From Sva-07 sp041686315 (GTDB taxonomy: Bacteria > Actinomycetota > Acidimicrobiia > Acidimicrobiales > Ilumatobacteraceae): 18,809 nucleotides of DNA. The position numbers and the translations under genes were made by a program. Of this stretch, positions 5,860 to 15,641 are shown one piece after another. The notes beneath the pieces are model-generated. The model was not told the DNA's origin. It was given only the letters and a program-made list of their open reading frames with translations, and did no database searches. The first letter of the stretch is position 1, and every line of letters starts with the position of its first letter. The DNA lies in assembly GCA_041686315.1 (NCBI GenBank), contig JAWLEC010000052.1, forward strand, positions 1 through 18,809, read 5' to 3'.

Positions 5860-6999
5860 TCAGCCGAGGGTGTAGTCGCCGCGGACCGTGACCGTGGCGT
5901 TGATGCGGTCACGCGAGTTGGTGGGGCCGTCGGCGTCGGCGAGGCCGAGCCAGGTGATCAGCTGATCCTGATGGCTGGGACGCAGCCGGGCGCAGCCCTT
6001 GCTCTGCGGGCTCGTGGGCACGTTGTTGGCACCGTGGATCGCCTGCCCGCCGTCGAAGTAGAGCGGCTTGTACATGTTGCCGTTGAGCGGGTTGTCGACC
6101 TCCACGGGGAAGTCGGTCGAGTTGTGCCAGCCGTCGTTCTGGAGAGCCGGATCGAAACGGAATGCCCGGGTGCGCTCCTGCAGGCGGGTCTCGTAGTCCT
6201 GCTCGCCGGTGGAGGTGGGGAACACGTTGACCAGGTCGGGGCCCTCGCCCGTGATCAGCACCTGGCAGGTGAGGTCGATGAAGATCCAGCGGCCGTCGGT
6301 GGCCATGTTCGGCGGTGTCGGCAGGGCCGGAGTGGCCAACAGGGCCTCCATCTCGGGGCTGCCCGGTTCCATGTCTGCTCGGCTCACGGGGAGCCCGAGC
6401 GCCAACCGTGCGGCACACAGCGAACGACGGGTGACCGGCCCGGAGATCCCGTCGACCGGCATCTCGGGGAAGCCGAACGGCACGAACAGTTCGTTGAGCT
6501 TGGCCTGCTGGACGACGACGGACTCCGCGGTCTCCTCGTCGACGATCGCCTGGTTGCGCTCGAGCCGCTGTTCACCGGTGATGTCGTCGAGCCCGTTGTC
6601 GATGCACACGTCGAGCAGCTGGTCGGGCTTGATGAGGTCGTCGGGGAGGCCGTTCTCGGCGCGGATGGTGGCGACGGTGACGAGCTCGTCGTCACGGCTG
6701 TCGGCGATGAGGCTGAGTGATTCGCCGGGCTGCACCCGCACGACGCAGGCAGCGTCGTACACCTCGAGCTCGGCGACGGTGGTGGTGGTCGTGCTGCTGC
6801 TGGTGGTGGACTCGGCGGAGCTCGTGGTGGTGTCGGCGTCGGTCGACGTGGCGGCGGCGGACGTGTCGGGCGAGTCCTCGTCGGGCTGGGCAGCAGCGCC
6901 GTCGGGGGCGGCGATCCGGGTACCCGACGCGGTCGAATCGGCGCACGCGGCGAGGACCATCAGTGACGCAATCAGGAGAGCCGTCGGCCGCTGGCGCAT
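5860..6999 (-). CDS. Lipoprotein L,D-transpeptidase (YkuD) with LysM-like and peptidoglycan-binding segments
   Basis: A 379-residue exported protein that probably cross-links peptidoglycan stem peptides (3-3 type) outside the membrane. The N-terminus is a lipoprotein signal: a short basic start, a hydrophobic core and lipobox L16-A17-A18-C19. A Ser/Thr/Asp-rich flexible linker follows (about residues 45-77). Next comes a LysM-like segment (VQPGESLSLIA through LIKPDQLLDV). A peptidoglycan-binding-1-like stretch follows (ELFVPFGFPEMPVDGISG). The C-terminal YkuD domain carries the catalytic region IHGANNVPTSPQSKGCARL, with the nucleophilic Cys in SKGC where most members have SHGC. ATG 6999 is chosen because it directly precedes the signal peptide and has a TACGGT box 8 bases upstream; the frame is open further, to 7041. 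The M50 protease gene lies upstream on the same strand. Confidence 0.88.
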   Translation of the reverse strand: MRQRPTALLIASLMVLAACADSTASGTRIAAPDGAAAQPDEDSPDTSAAATSTDADTTTSSAESTTSSSTTTTTVAELEVYDAACVVRVQPGESLSLIADSRDDELVTVATIRAENGLPDDLIKPDQLLDVCIDNGLDDITGEQRLERNQAIVDEETAESVVVQQAKLNELFVPFGFPEMPVDGISGPVTRRSLCAARLALGLPVSRADMEPGSPEMEALLATPALPTPPNMATDGRWIFIDLTCQVLITGEGPDLVNVFPTSTGEQDYETRLQERTRAFRFDPALQNDGWHNSTDFPVEVDNPLNGNMYKPLYFDGGQAIHGANNVPTSPQSKGCARLRPSHQDQLITWLGLADADGPTNSRDRINATVTVRGDYTLG

Positions 7000-7007
7000 G
7001 AGCCCCC

Positions 7008-7013
7008 ACCGTA
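7008..7013 (-). promoter_or_regulatory. -10 box TACGGT for the L,D-transpeptidase gene
   Basis: Read on the minus strand, TACGGT ends 8 bases before the ATG at 6999. It lies in the 70-base gap after the M50 protease stop, so the two minus-strand genes need not share one transcript. Confidence 0.45.
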
Positions 7014-7069
7014 TCCAGACCGAGCCCGCGGAAAACGTCATCCGCGGAGTTCACAGTTCCTTCACCCGA

Positions 7070-8194
7070 TCAGGCGATCGGAGCGGTCACCAGGGTGCGA
7101 CGGATCCGCACGACGTCGGGGTGCAGGCGCACGCCGATCAGTTCGGGGGAGTCGTCGATGATCGTGGCCAGGCCCGTCGGCGAGGTGCCGGCATCGGCGG
7201 CGGTCCGGAGCCAGCCGATGGCCGTGGCCTGGTCGCCGAGTGCGCCCGCTGCCCGGGCCACCGTCGCTGCGGCGAGCGTGTGCGGGTGGCGCCGGTAGGC
7301 GTCGGCCGCGTAGTGGGCGGCGTCCTCGAAGCGGCCGATGCGCATCAGCTGGTTGGCGAGCACGTACTCGTTCCAGGGGTCGCCGGTGGGCAGCGGATCG
7401 GGGAGGAGCTCGATCAGTTCGGCCAGCTCGGCCGGGGACAACGTGACGGGTTGCGGCGGCCGGTCGGGCCGGTGCTGGGTGAGTGCGGCCACGAGCAGGT
7501 TGCGAGCCTTGGCGTCCTTGCCGGCCCGCAGCGCCTCGTGGGCGTCCGCCCACGGCGACGTGGGTTCCTTCATCGACCCCAGGATCTGCAGCTGGGTGAC
7601 GAGCAGGAAGCCGATCACCAGGATCAATCCCCGGTAGCGGTCGTTCGAGAAGGCCAGCACCGTGACGGCGGCCGTCACGCCGAGCGAGAACCAGATCATC
7701 AGTCGCTCCGCCCGGCCCTCGGGCAGCAACCGGTCGAGCCCGGTCATCACGATGTTGCCGCCGTCGAGCGGCAGGATGGGAACGAGGTTGAACGATCCGA
7801 TCACCGGACCGGCCCACCAGATCGCGTAGCGGGCGGCCGAGTCGTCGAGGGTGGAGGGTTCGAGGGGGTTGGCGCCCATCGCCACCAGCAGCGCCAGGCT
7901 GGCGGCGATCTGGATGCCCGGACCGGAGAACGAGATCCACGCATGCTCGGCGCGCGACAGCGGGCGTGTCGGGACGAACGAGGCGTAGCCGGCGAGGAAG
8001 TTGAGCGAGATCTCGGCACGGGCGCCGGCGCGGCGGGCGGCGACGGCGTGACCGAGTTCGTGCAGCAGCGTGAACGCCGCCAACGACCCCGCGAGCCAGA
8101 TGCCGAACTCGTTGCCGTAGAGCACCACGATCAGCACCATGAACATCACGAAGCCGGGCCTCACGTGGACGGGGAAGCCGAACAGCCGGAACAT
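7070..8194 (-). CDS. Site-2 protease-type zinc metalloprotease (M50 family) with helical C-terminal region
   Basis: A 374-residue membrane protein of the M50 (site-2 protease/SpoIVFB-like) family, intramembrane zinc proteases that often release anti-sigma factors or process signalling proteins. A hydrophobic segment (about 14-42) leads into the metal site H45-E46-L-G-H49. The third ligand region is NLVPILPLDGG (136-146), with D144. Further hydrophobic segments lie at about 94-107, 123-140, 167-180 and 190-205. The C-terminal 150 residues are soluble, alanine-rich and helical, resembling TPR-like repeats (for example RFEDAAHYAADAYRRHP and GDQATAIGWLRTAADAG), perhaps for protein interaction. 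No PDZ domain is evident. The start is the ATG at 8194, followed at once by the typical FRLFGFPVHV N-terminus. The ppdK gene is divergent, 73 bases away. The substrate is unknown. Confidence 0.87.
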   Translation of the reverse strand: MFRLFGFPVHVRPGFVMFMVLIVVLYGNEFGIWLAGSLAAFTLLHELGHAVAARRAGARAEISLNFLAGYASFVPTRPLSRAEHAWISFSGPGIQIAASLALLVAMGANPLEPSTLDDSAARYAIWWAGPVIGSFNLVPILPLDGGNIVMTGLDRLLPEGRAERLMIWFSLGVTAAVTVLAFSNDRYRGLILVIGFLLVTQLQILGSMKEPTSPWADAHEALRAGKDAKARNLLVAALTQHRPDRPPQPVTLSPAELAELIELLPDPLPTGDPWNEYVLANQLMRIGRFEDAAHYAADAYRRHPHTLAAATVARAAGALGDQATAIGWLRTAADAGTSPTGLATIIDDSPELIGVRLHPDVVRIRRTLVTAPIA

Positions 8195-8204
8195 GGTGCT
8201 TCCG

Positions 8205-8210
8205 AGGCTA
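8205..8210 (-). promoter_or_regulatory. -10 box TAGCCT for the M50 protease gene
   Basis: On the minus strand TAGCCT ends 10 bases before the ATG at 8194, so any leader would be only a few bases. It faces the ppdK promoter in the 73-base divergent gap. Confidence 0.4.
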
Positions 8211-8253
8211 GATCCATCCGGGCGGAATCAGGAGGCGGAGCACGGAGCCCGCG

Positions 8254-8259
8254 TAGACT
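8254..8259 (+). promoter_or_regulatory. -10 box TAGACT for ppdK
   Basis: TAGACT ends 8 bases before the GTG start at 8268. No Shine-Dalgarno sequence lies next to the GTG. This supports GTG 8268 over in-frame alternatives upstream. Confidence 0.5.
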
Positions 8260-8267
8260 CGGGCGCC

Positions 8268-10922
<2,655 letters not shown>

Positions 10923-10937
10923 ACGGCTGCAGCCAAC

Positions 10938-10943
10938 TAGATT
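10938..10943 (+). promoter_or_regulatory. -10 box TAGATT for dnaG
   Basis: TAGATT lies in the 30-base ppdK-dnaG gap and ends 9 bases before the dnaG ATG at 10953. There is no convincing Shine-Dalgarno sequence. Confidence 0.4.
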
Positions 10944-10952
10944 GATCTCCTG

Positions 10953-12716
10953 ATGGGGATCGTCGACGAGGACATCGAACGGCTTCGGTCGACGGTGTCG
11001 ATCGTCGACACGGTGCAGCAGTACGTGGCGCTCAAGCGCGTCGGTCGCAACTGGGTGGGGCTGTGCCCCTTCCACGCCGAGAAGTCGGGCTCGTTCAACG
11101 TGCGCGAGGAGACCGGCCGCTACAAGTGCTTCGGCTGCGACAAGGGTGGCGACGTGTTCACCTTCATCCAGGAGATCGAGCACCTCGACTTCCCCGGGGC
11201 GGTCGAGCACCTGGCGTCGAAGGCCGGCATCCAACTCAACTACACCTCCACCGGCCAGTCGAAGGAGCGCGCCCGGCGCAAGCAGCTGGTGGAGGTGATG
11301 AACGACGCCGTCGAGTGGTATCACCAGCGGCTCCTCACCGATCCCGAGGCCAGGTCGGCACGTGACTACCTGCGCCGTCGGGGCCTGGCCGGTGACATCG
11401 CCCGTCAGTTCAAGCTCGGGTGGGCCCCCGACGACTGGGACCAGCTGTCGCGGGGCCTCGGCGCGTCGGCCGACACGCTGCAGGCGGTGGGCCTGGCGTT
11501 TCGGAATCGGCGCAACAGGATGCAGGACGCTTTCCGGGCCCGGGTGATGTTCCCGATCTTCTCCGAGTCGGGCGAGGCGTTGGCGTTCGGCGGCCGGATC
11601 CTGCCGGGCTCCGATGACCCGGCGAAGTACAAGAACTCGTCGGAGACGCCGATCTACACGAAGTCGAAGACGCTCTACGGGCTGAACTGGGCGAAGGCCG
11701 ACATCGCCAAGAACGACCAGGTGATCGTGTGCGAGGGGTACACCGACGTGATCGGGTTCCACCGCGCCGGCGTGCCGCGGGCGGTGGCCACGTGTGGCAC
11801 GGCGCTCACCGAGGAGCACGTCCGTCTGCTCAAGCGGTATGCCAGCAAGGTCGTGTTGGCCTTCGACGCCGACGCCGCCGGCCAGGGCGCAGCAGCGCGG
11901 TTCTACGAGTGGGAGCAGGCGCACGCCGTGGAGGTGTCGGTGGCGAAGCTGCCGGCGGGTCGTGATCCGGGTGATCTGGCCCAGAGCGATCCTGCGGCGC
12001 TGGAGGCAGCCGTGTCGGGTGCCACGCCGTTCCTGGGTTTCCGGCTCCAGCGCACGCTGAACTCCCGTCCGGTCGATTCGCCCGAGCATCGGGCGCGGCT
12101 GGCCGAGGAGGCGATGGCGGTGGTGAACGAGCACCCGAATCCCAACGTCCGCAAGCTGTACGCCGGCGAGGTGGCCACGCGAGTGGGTCTCCCGGTGGGC
12201 GACCTCGTGCAGATCGCCGAGCGAGGATCGCGGCGGCCGGCGATCCAGGTGCAGACCAAGCGCGCCCGTGGGCCGATGGAGAACGCCGAGTTCGCCGCGT
12301 TGGTGCTGCTGGTGCAGGACTGGGACGAGATCGCGCCGTGGCTGATCGAGTCGCTCTTCGACGACGACGCGAACCGGATGGCGTTCGTGGCGCTCGCCGA
12401 CGCCGGCGGCGACCTGCGGTCGGCCCTCGAGACAGCTGCTCCCGATGCGCGCCAGGTGCTGGAGCGCGCCGCCGTCGCCGATTTGAACCTCACGCCCGAG
12501 GTGGAGGCGCGCACGTTGATCGGTGCGGCGGTACGGCGGGAACTGCGCCAGCGGTCGCACCTCGTCGACACGGGATCGATCGAGGAGAACAGGGCCGCCC
12601 GCCTCGACGTGTTGGCTCTGGACGAGCCCGATCGTGAACGCGCTCTGGCGGCTGCCGAGTCGTTGCTAGGTTGGCTGCATCGACGATCAGAGGAGCGTTC
12701 CGATGCCGTCGGCTGA
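10953..12716 (+). CDS. dnaG: DNA primase
   Basis: A 587-residue bacterial primase that makes the RNA primers for replication at the fork with DnaB helicase. The N-terminal zinc-binding domain has C38-x2-H41 in GLCPFHAEKSGSF and C59-x2-C62 in YKCFGC. The TOPRIM catalytic core contains VIVCEGYTDVIGFHRAG with the metal-binding Glu and VVLAFDADAAGQ with the DxD pair. The RNAP-like N-terminal core motif FPIFSESGEALAFGGR precedes it. The C-terminal helicase-binding region (last 150 residues) is divergent but of normal size. The start is the ATG at 10953. The last 14 bases overlap rpoD, reproducing the macromolecular-synthesis pairing of dnaG and rpoD known from many bacteria. Confidence 0.97.
   Translation: MGIVDEDIERLRSTVSIVDTVQQYVALKRVGRNWVGLCPFHAEKSGSFNVREETGRYKCFGCDKGGDVFTFIQEIEHLDFPGAVEHLASKAGIQLNYTSTGQSKERARRKQLVEVMNDAVEWYHQRLLTDPEARSARDYLRRRGLAGDIARQFKLGWAPDDWDQLSRGLGASADTLQAVGLAFRNRRNRMQDAFRARVMFPIFSESGEALAFGGRILPGSDDPAKYKNSSETPIYTKSKTLYGLNWAKADIAKNDQVIVCEGYTDVIGFHRAGVPRAVATCGTALTEEHVRLLKRYASKVVLAFDADAAGQGAAARFYEWEQAHAVEVSVAKLPAGRDPGDLAQSDPAALEAAVSGATPFLGFRLQRTLNSRPVDSPEHRARLAEEAMAVVNEHPNPNVRKLYAGEVATRVGLPVGDLVQIAERGSRRPAIQVQTKRARGPMENAEFAALVLLVQDWDEIAPWLIESLFDDDANRMAFVALADAGGDLRSALETAAPDARQVLERAAVADLNLTPEVEARTLIGAAVRRELRQRSHLVDTGSIEENRAARLDVLALDEPDRERALAAAESLLGWLHRRSEERSDAVG
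12668..12673 (+). promoter_or_regulatory. Possible internal promoter -10 (TAGGTT) for rpoD
   Basis: TAGGTT lies inside the 3' end of dnaG, 29 bases before the rpoD ATG, with a weak -35 (CTGGCG, 12645-12650) at 17 bp. Transcription from here would give a short leader that contains the Shine-Dalgarno sequence at about 12690-12695. Confidence 0.35.
12690..12695 (+). promoter_or_regulatory. Shine-Dalgarno site of rpoD
   Basis: The AGAGGAGCG stretch (about 12689-12697) lies 6-8 bases before the ATG at 12703. It is the clearest ribosome binding site in the window. It decides the rpoD start, which lies inside the end of dnaG. Confidence 0.7.
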
Positions 12717-14028
12717 CACCGGTTCGACCGCACCCGACGACGTCTCCTCCGAGACGCCGACACCTGCAGTTCCGTTCCTCGATGTCGACGCCGGCGAGTG
12801 GGAGGACCTGGTCGATCGCGGCCGCGAGTCGGGCGGGGTGCACGCCGAGGAGGTCACCCACGTGCTCCGGCACGTGGAGTTGACCGGCGACGTGCTCACC
12901 GAGGTGCAGTCGGCCATGGCGGTGCACGGCATCACGATCGACGAGGCGGTCGACCACGTCGCCGACGACACGCCGTCGGGGCTGCGGCGTGAGGTGGTGG
13001 TGCACGAGACCGACGACGACGACGAGCAGCTGCTGAGCCGTCGCCGTGCGCGGCGCACCCGCAAGGTCGGCCCGAAGGGTGACGGCGGCACGTCCGATGC
13101 GGTGCGCATGTACCTGCGCGAGATCGGCCAGGTCGACCTGCTCACCGTGGAGGACGAGCGGCGTCTGGCACAGCTGATCGAGGAGGGCAAGATCGCGGCC
13201 CAGCGCATCGACGCCGCGCATCAGCGCGCTGCGGACGCCGACGGCCGGGCGCTGGCCGACGGCGAGGAGCGCATGCTGATGCGCGCCGTCAGCCGGGGCG
13301 AGCGGGCCAAGAGCGAACTCACCCAGGCGAACCTGCGTCTCGTGGTGAGCATCGCCAAGCGCTATTCGGGTCGGGGCATGCAACTGCTCGACCTGATCCA
13401 GGAGGGCAACCTCGGGCTGATGCGGGCGGTCGACAAGTTCGACCACACCAAGGGCTTCAAGTTCTCCACCTACGCCACGTGGTGGATCCGCCAGGCGATC
13501 ACACGCTCGATCGCCGACCAGGCCCGCACGATCCGGATCCCGGTGCACATGGTGGAGCACATGAACCGGGTGACGCGAGCCAAGCGGCAGATGCACCAGG
13601 AACTCGAGCGCGAGCCCACCGTGGAGGAGCTGGCGGTGAAGGTGCAGCTCGATCCCGACCGGGTCCGCGAGCTGCTGCGGATCTCGCAGGATCCACTGTC
13701 ACTCGATTCGCCGGTGGGGGAGGAGGACGAGTCGAACCTGGCCGACTTCATCGAGGACGAGTCCGTCGACAGTCCCGACGACGCCGCCACACGGTCGATG
13801 CTGCACGAGGCCGTCGGTGAAGTTCTCGGCGAGCTGTCCGAGCGCGAGCAGGAGATCGTGCGGTTGCGCTTCGGCCTCGACGGTGGCCGGGCGAAGACGC
13901 TCGAAGAGGTGGGCAAGGAGTTCGGCGTCACCCGCGAGCGGATCCGCCAGATCGAGGCCAAGACGCTGGCCAAGCTGCGTCACCCGCAACGTTCGCAGCG
14001 CCTGCGCGAGTTCCTCGAAGTCGAGTGA
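12703..14028 (+). CDS. rpoD: Primary RNA polymerase sigma factor (sigma-70/SigA type)
   Basis: A 441-residue group-1 sigma factor directing RNA polymerase to housekeeping promoters. A region 1.1-like domain (about 25-95) and an acidic stretch (DDDDE near 107) precede region 1.2 (SDAVRMYLREIGQVDLLT). Region 2 follows with NLRLVVSIAKRYSGRGM and LLDLIQEGNLGLMRAVDKF. Regions 2.3-2.4 (FSTYATWWIRQAITRSIADQ) melt and recognise the -10 box. Region 3 starts at RIPVHMVEHMNR. Region 4.2 (TLEEVGKEFGVTRERIRQIE) binds the -35. The N-terminal part is shorter than in Streptomyces HrdB or E. coli RpoD. ATG 12703 has a strong Shine-Dalgarno site; the gene overlaps dnaG by 14 bases. The TANNNT boxes seen throughout the window are what such a sigma factor would read. 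Confidence 0.97.
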   Translation: MPSADTGSTAPDDVSSETPTPAVPFLDVDAGEWEDLVDRGRESGGVHAEEVTHVLRHVELTGDVLTEVQSAMAVHGITIDEAVDHVADDTPSGLRREVVVHETDDDDEQLLSRRRARRTRKVGPKGDGGTSDAVRMYLREIGQVDLLTVEDERRLAQLIEEGKIAAQRIDAAHQRAADADGRALADGEERMLMRAVSRGERAKSELTQANLRLVVSIAKRYSGRGMQLLDLIQEGNLGLMRAVDKFDHTKGFKFSTYATWWIRQAITRSIADQARTIRIPVHMVEHMNRVTRAKRQMHQELEREPTVEELAVKVQLDPDRVRELLRISQDPLSLDSPVGEEDESNLADFIEDESVDSPDDAATRSMLHEAVGEVLGELSEREQEIVRLRFGLDGGRAKTLEEVGKEFGVTRERIRQIEAKTLAKLRHPQRSQRLREFLEVE

Positions 14029-14085
14029 TCCGATCCGGATCCGGTCGGCTCCTCCGGTGACGTGTGATGGTGATCGTGTCGGCGA

Positions 14086-14091
14086 TAACCT
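14086..14091 (+). promoter_or_regulatory. -10 box TAACCT for tRNA-Asn
   Basis: TAACCT lies 13 bases before the mature 5' end of tRNA-Asn, which suits a short 5' leader removed by RNase P. I see no good -35 upstream. Confidence 0.4.
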
Positions 14092-14104
14092 TCTCGTTCG
14101 ACCT

Positions 14105-14177
14105 TCCGGGATAGCTCAGCTGGCAGAGCAATTGACTGTTAATCAATGGGTCGCAGGTTCGAGCCCTGCTCCCGGAG
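14105..14177 (+). tRNA. tRNA-Asn (GTT)
   Basis: A 73-base cloverleaf. The acceptor stem pairs TCCGGGA (14105-14111) with TCCCGGA (14170-14176), discriminator G14177. The D arm is GCTC...GAGC. The anticodon stem ATTGA/TCAAT closes loop CTGTTAA with anticodon GTT. The T arm is GCAGG-TTCGAGC-CCTGC. The CCA end is not fully encoded (CAA follows the discriminator). Confidence 0.95.
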
Positions 14178-14185
14178 CAACGAGC

Positions 14186-14223
14186 ACGGCCCTCCGCAGC
14201 GGCGGGGGGTCGTTCCTCGTTTT
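14186..14223 (+). terminator. Intrinsic terminator after tRNA-Asn
   Basis: A 12-bp stem (14186-14197 with 14202-14213, two G-T pairs) closes the four-base loop AGCG. An outer pair AACGAG/CTCGTT (14179-14184 with 14216-14221) extends it, and a short T-run follows at 14220-14223. It separates the two tRNA genes into different transcripts. Confidence 0.65.
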
Positions 14224-14236
14224 CGGCTCGGTGCCG

Positions 14237-14242
14237 TAGGTT
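14237..14242 (+). promoter_or_regulatory. -10 box TAGGTT for the CAT tRNA
   Basis: TAGGTT ends 20 bases before the mature 5' end of the second tRNA and lies just after the terminator of the first one. This fits an independent promoter with a short precursor leader. Confidence 0.45.
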
Positions 14243-14262
14243 GGTGCGGCCTCCGGGCACGC

Positions 14263-14336
14263 GGGGCGGTAGCTCAGTCGGTCAGAGCAGCGGACTCATA
14301 ATCCGTCGGTCGTGGGTTCGATGCCCACCCGCCCCA
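14263..14336 (+). tRNA. tRNA with CAT anticodon, most likely elongator tRNA-Met
   Basis: A 74-base cloverleaf. The acceptor GGGGCGG (14263-14269) pairs with CCGCCCC (14329-14335), discriminator A14336. The D arm is GCTC-AGTCGGTCA-GAGC. The anticodon stem GCGGA/TCCGT closes loop CTCATAA with anticodon CAT. The T arm is GTGGG-TTCGATG-CCCAC. Initiator tRNA is unlikely because position 1-72 is a normal G-C pair. A tRNA-Ile2, whose CAT would be modified to lysidine by TilS, cannot be fully excluded by eye; the sequence resembles elongator Met more. Confidence 0.88.
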
Positions 14337-14343
14337 CCTCGAT

Positions 14344-14853
14344 CTAGCAGGCAAGATACGGATTCTCGGGAGGCTCCCGAGGGTCCGCATCCAAGAAATC
14401 GGCGTACGTTTGTCCCCGTGGAGAACCCGCGTGTCGACGAGCGTCGGCCTTGGATTGCTCGACAGGTTTCCCGCCCGCCTCGGCCCACCACCATGCGTAC
14501 GTCATGCGATCAGGCTCTGGGAGTGCGATGATGATCTCCATCACGTACGGGCCGGACGGCACTGGCTGCTGGAACCGGGACGAGTCCGCCGCAGTGGCGG
14601 TCATCTCCGTGACAAACGGCGATTCCGAATGGGCCACGGAGAGACGATCACGACCGTCGAGGCCTGCGACCAACAAGGTGTGCTCCCGGTGCTGGACGCC
14701 TTGCTCGCGCGAGGTTGCCTCGTAGTCGATCGACACGCCGCCGTTGGGAAGCTTCGAGATTTCGAGGCGAGAGAGGAACGGCCCGCTCTCGACGCCATCT
14801 CCGGTGCCGAAGTAGACGCCAGGAAACTGAGCGAGCTGCTGGGCGAGCGACAT
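14344..14853 (-). CDS. Conserved-looking hypothetical protein
   Basis: A 169-residue cytosolic-looking protein; I do not recognise its family with confidence. It has no signal peptide or hydrophobic segment. The first two thirds read like a beta-rich fold of the lipocalin/DUF1579-like type, with alternating strands such as SRLEISKLPNGGVSIDYEAT, EHTLLVAGLDG and YVMEIIIALPEPDRMTYAWWW. A basic and polar tail follows (DARRHAGSPRGQTYADFLDA). That fold suggestion is inference only. The start is ATG 14853, supported by TACGAT ending 6 bases upstream; a TTG one codon earlier is less likely. The stop lies 7 bases from the 3' end of the tRNA, on the opposite strand, so the gene converges on the tRNA pair and marks the start of the accessory stretch. 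Confidence 0.75.
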   Translation of the reverse strand: MSLAQQLAQFPGVYFGTGDGVESGPFLSRLEISKLPNGGVSIDYEATSREQGVQHREHTLLVAGLDGRDRLSVAHSESPFVTEMTATAADSSRFQQPVPSGPYVMEIIIALPEPDRMTYAWWWAEAGGKPVEQSKADARRHAGSPRGQTYADFLDADPREPPENPYLAC

Positions 14854-14859
14854 CAAAGG

Positions 14860-14865
14860 ATCGTA
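14860..14865 (-). promoter_or_regulatory. -10 box TACGAT for the gene starting at 14853
   Basis: On the minus strand TACGAT ends 6 bases before the ATG at 14853, the commonest leaderless spacing in this window. Confidence 0.5.
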
Positions 14866-15086
14866 TCCCGCGAGCGCATTTCAGTCAGCCGAGCACCGCC
14901 AGCGCTCCCTTCTCACCGGCACTCTTGCGACCACTGAACCCGCGCTGGCGACACGCTCGGCGCTCCACCACAGTGCCGACGACATGGTCACCACGAATGG
15001 GGAGTGAATCGCCAAGCGATGCGGCCGTGGTCGCCAGCACCACATGGTGGCTCGGCGGTGTCTGACCTTGCCGACGGCCAAGCGGG

Positions 15087-15092
15087 TACAGT
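15087..15092 (+). promoter_or_regulatory. -10 box TACAGT for small gene at 15099
   Basis: TACAGT ends 6 bases before the ATG at 15099, and no Shine-Dalgarno sequence is present. It supports the 60-residue gene being real. Confidence 0.5.
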
Positions 15093-15098
15093 TTCGAG

Positions 15099-15281
15099 AT
15101 GGACGTCGATCGGATTTGGTCAGCCGCTGCACTCGAGGCGCTGACCCCCGACGAACGCGCTGCGACGATCCGAGCCGGATTCGTGACGCACCCCAACGAC
15201 GTCCCGGCCGCGCTCGTCGACCGAGCCCGGCAGAAGGTTGATGCTCGCATCGCCGCCACCGAGGATCGCCAAGCCCGATAA
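15099..15281 (+). CDS. Small hypothetical protein (60 aa)
   Basis: A 60-residue, charged, probably helical protein containing LTPDERAATIRAGF and VPAALVDRARQKVDARIA. It has no membrane segment or cysteine. The second half looks like a single long basic-acidic helix. Such small helical proteins are common in actinobacterial accessory regions and some are antitoxins, but no toxin gene follows directly: the next gene starts 120 bases later with its own promoter. Support for coding comes from the TACAGT box with 6-base spacing to the ATG and from family-like sequence. I cannot assign a function. Confidence 0.6.
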   Translation: MDVDRIWSAAALEALTPDERAATIRAGFVTHPNDVPAALVDRARQKVDARIAATEDRQAR

Positions 15282-15357
15282 TCACCGACCCACCAGATCC
15301 CGCCCGATCCACAAATCCGGCCTTACGTGCGGGACGATCTCAACACTTCAGCAACGG

Positions 15358-15399
15358 TCGTCAACCGATGTTGACGATGGGTGGTCCGATGCGTAGCCT
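15358..15399 (+). promoter_or_regulatory. Palindromic operator overlapping a -35/-10 promoter
   Basis: A perfect palindrome with 8-bp arms, TCGTCAAC (15358-15365) and GTTGACGA (15370-15377), is separated by CGAT. Its right arm contains the -35 TTGACG (15371-15376). The -10 TAGCCT (15394-15399) follows after exactly 17 bp. A repressor bound to the palindrome would block the promoter. The natural candidate is the HTH protein encoded by the second gene downstream (15638-15898), the usual autoregulation of toxin-antitoxin operons. Confidence 0.65.
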
Positions 15400-15401
15400 G
15401 A

Positions 15402-15641
15402 CTGGGGGACATCGAGGCGAGCGCCCGCAAGCACGGTGTCTCCGATGACGACATGCTCCACGCACTGCGACACCACTGGCGCGGCTTCGAGACCGACGAT
15501 GTCGACGTCACGATGTTCATCGGACCGTCCGCGAGCGGTGAGCCGCTGGAGGTTGGCGTCGTCGATGACGCGGATGGCGTCGCGATCATCCACGCCATGC
15601 GGGCTCGATCCAAGTTCCTGAAAGGTTGGTGGACACCATGA
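15402..15641 (+). CDS. Toxin-like small protein, first gene of a putative toxin-antitoxin pair
   Basis: A product of about 79 residues with the style of a small toxin-like family often paired with an HTH gene. It has an N-terminal IEASARKHGVSDDDMLHALR helix, then DVTMFIGPSASGEPLEVGVV and VAIIHAMRARSKFL. The family name is uncertain to me; it is compact and basic at the C-terminus, like mRNA-cleaving BrnT/RelE-size toxins, but this is inference. The start is a problem: the conserved N-terminus begins right after an in-frame TGA (15399-15401), and the only codons before it are CTG GGG GAC. The first ATG (15453) would remove the first helix. Either CTG 15402 is used or the original start was lost. 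The stop overlaps the next gene's ATG (ATGA). Confidence 0.6.
   Translation: MGDIEASARKHGVSDDDMLHALRHHWRGFETDDVDVTMFIGPSASGEPLEVGVVDDADGVAIIHAMRARSKFLKGWWTP

Noticed and set aside
14885..15043. Minus-strand frame with a protein-like end (VVGTVVERRACRQRGFSGRK)
   Set aside because: It has no -10 box, ribosome binding site or recognised family, and the upstream part runs antisense to the small gene at 15099. It may be a relic but is not supportable.
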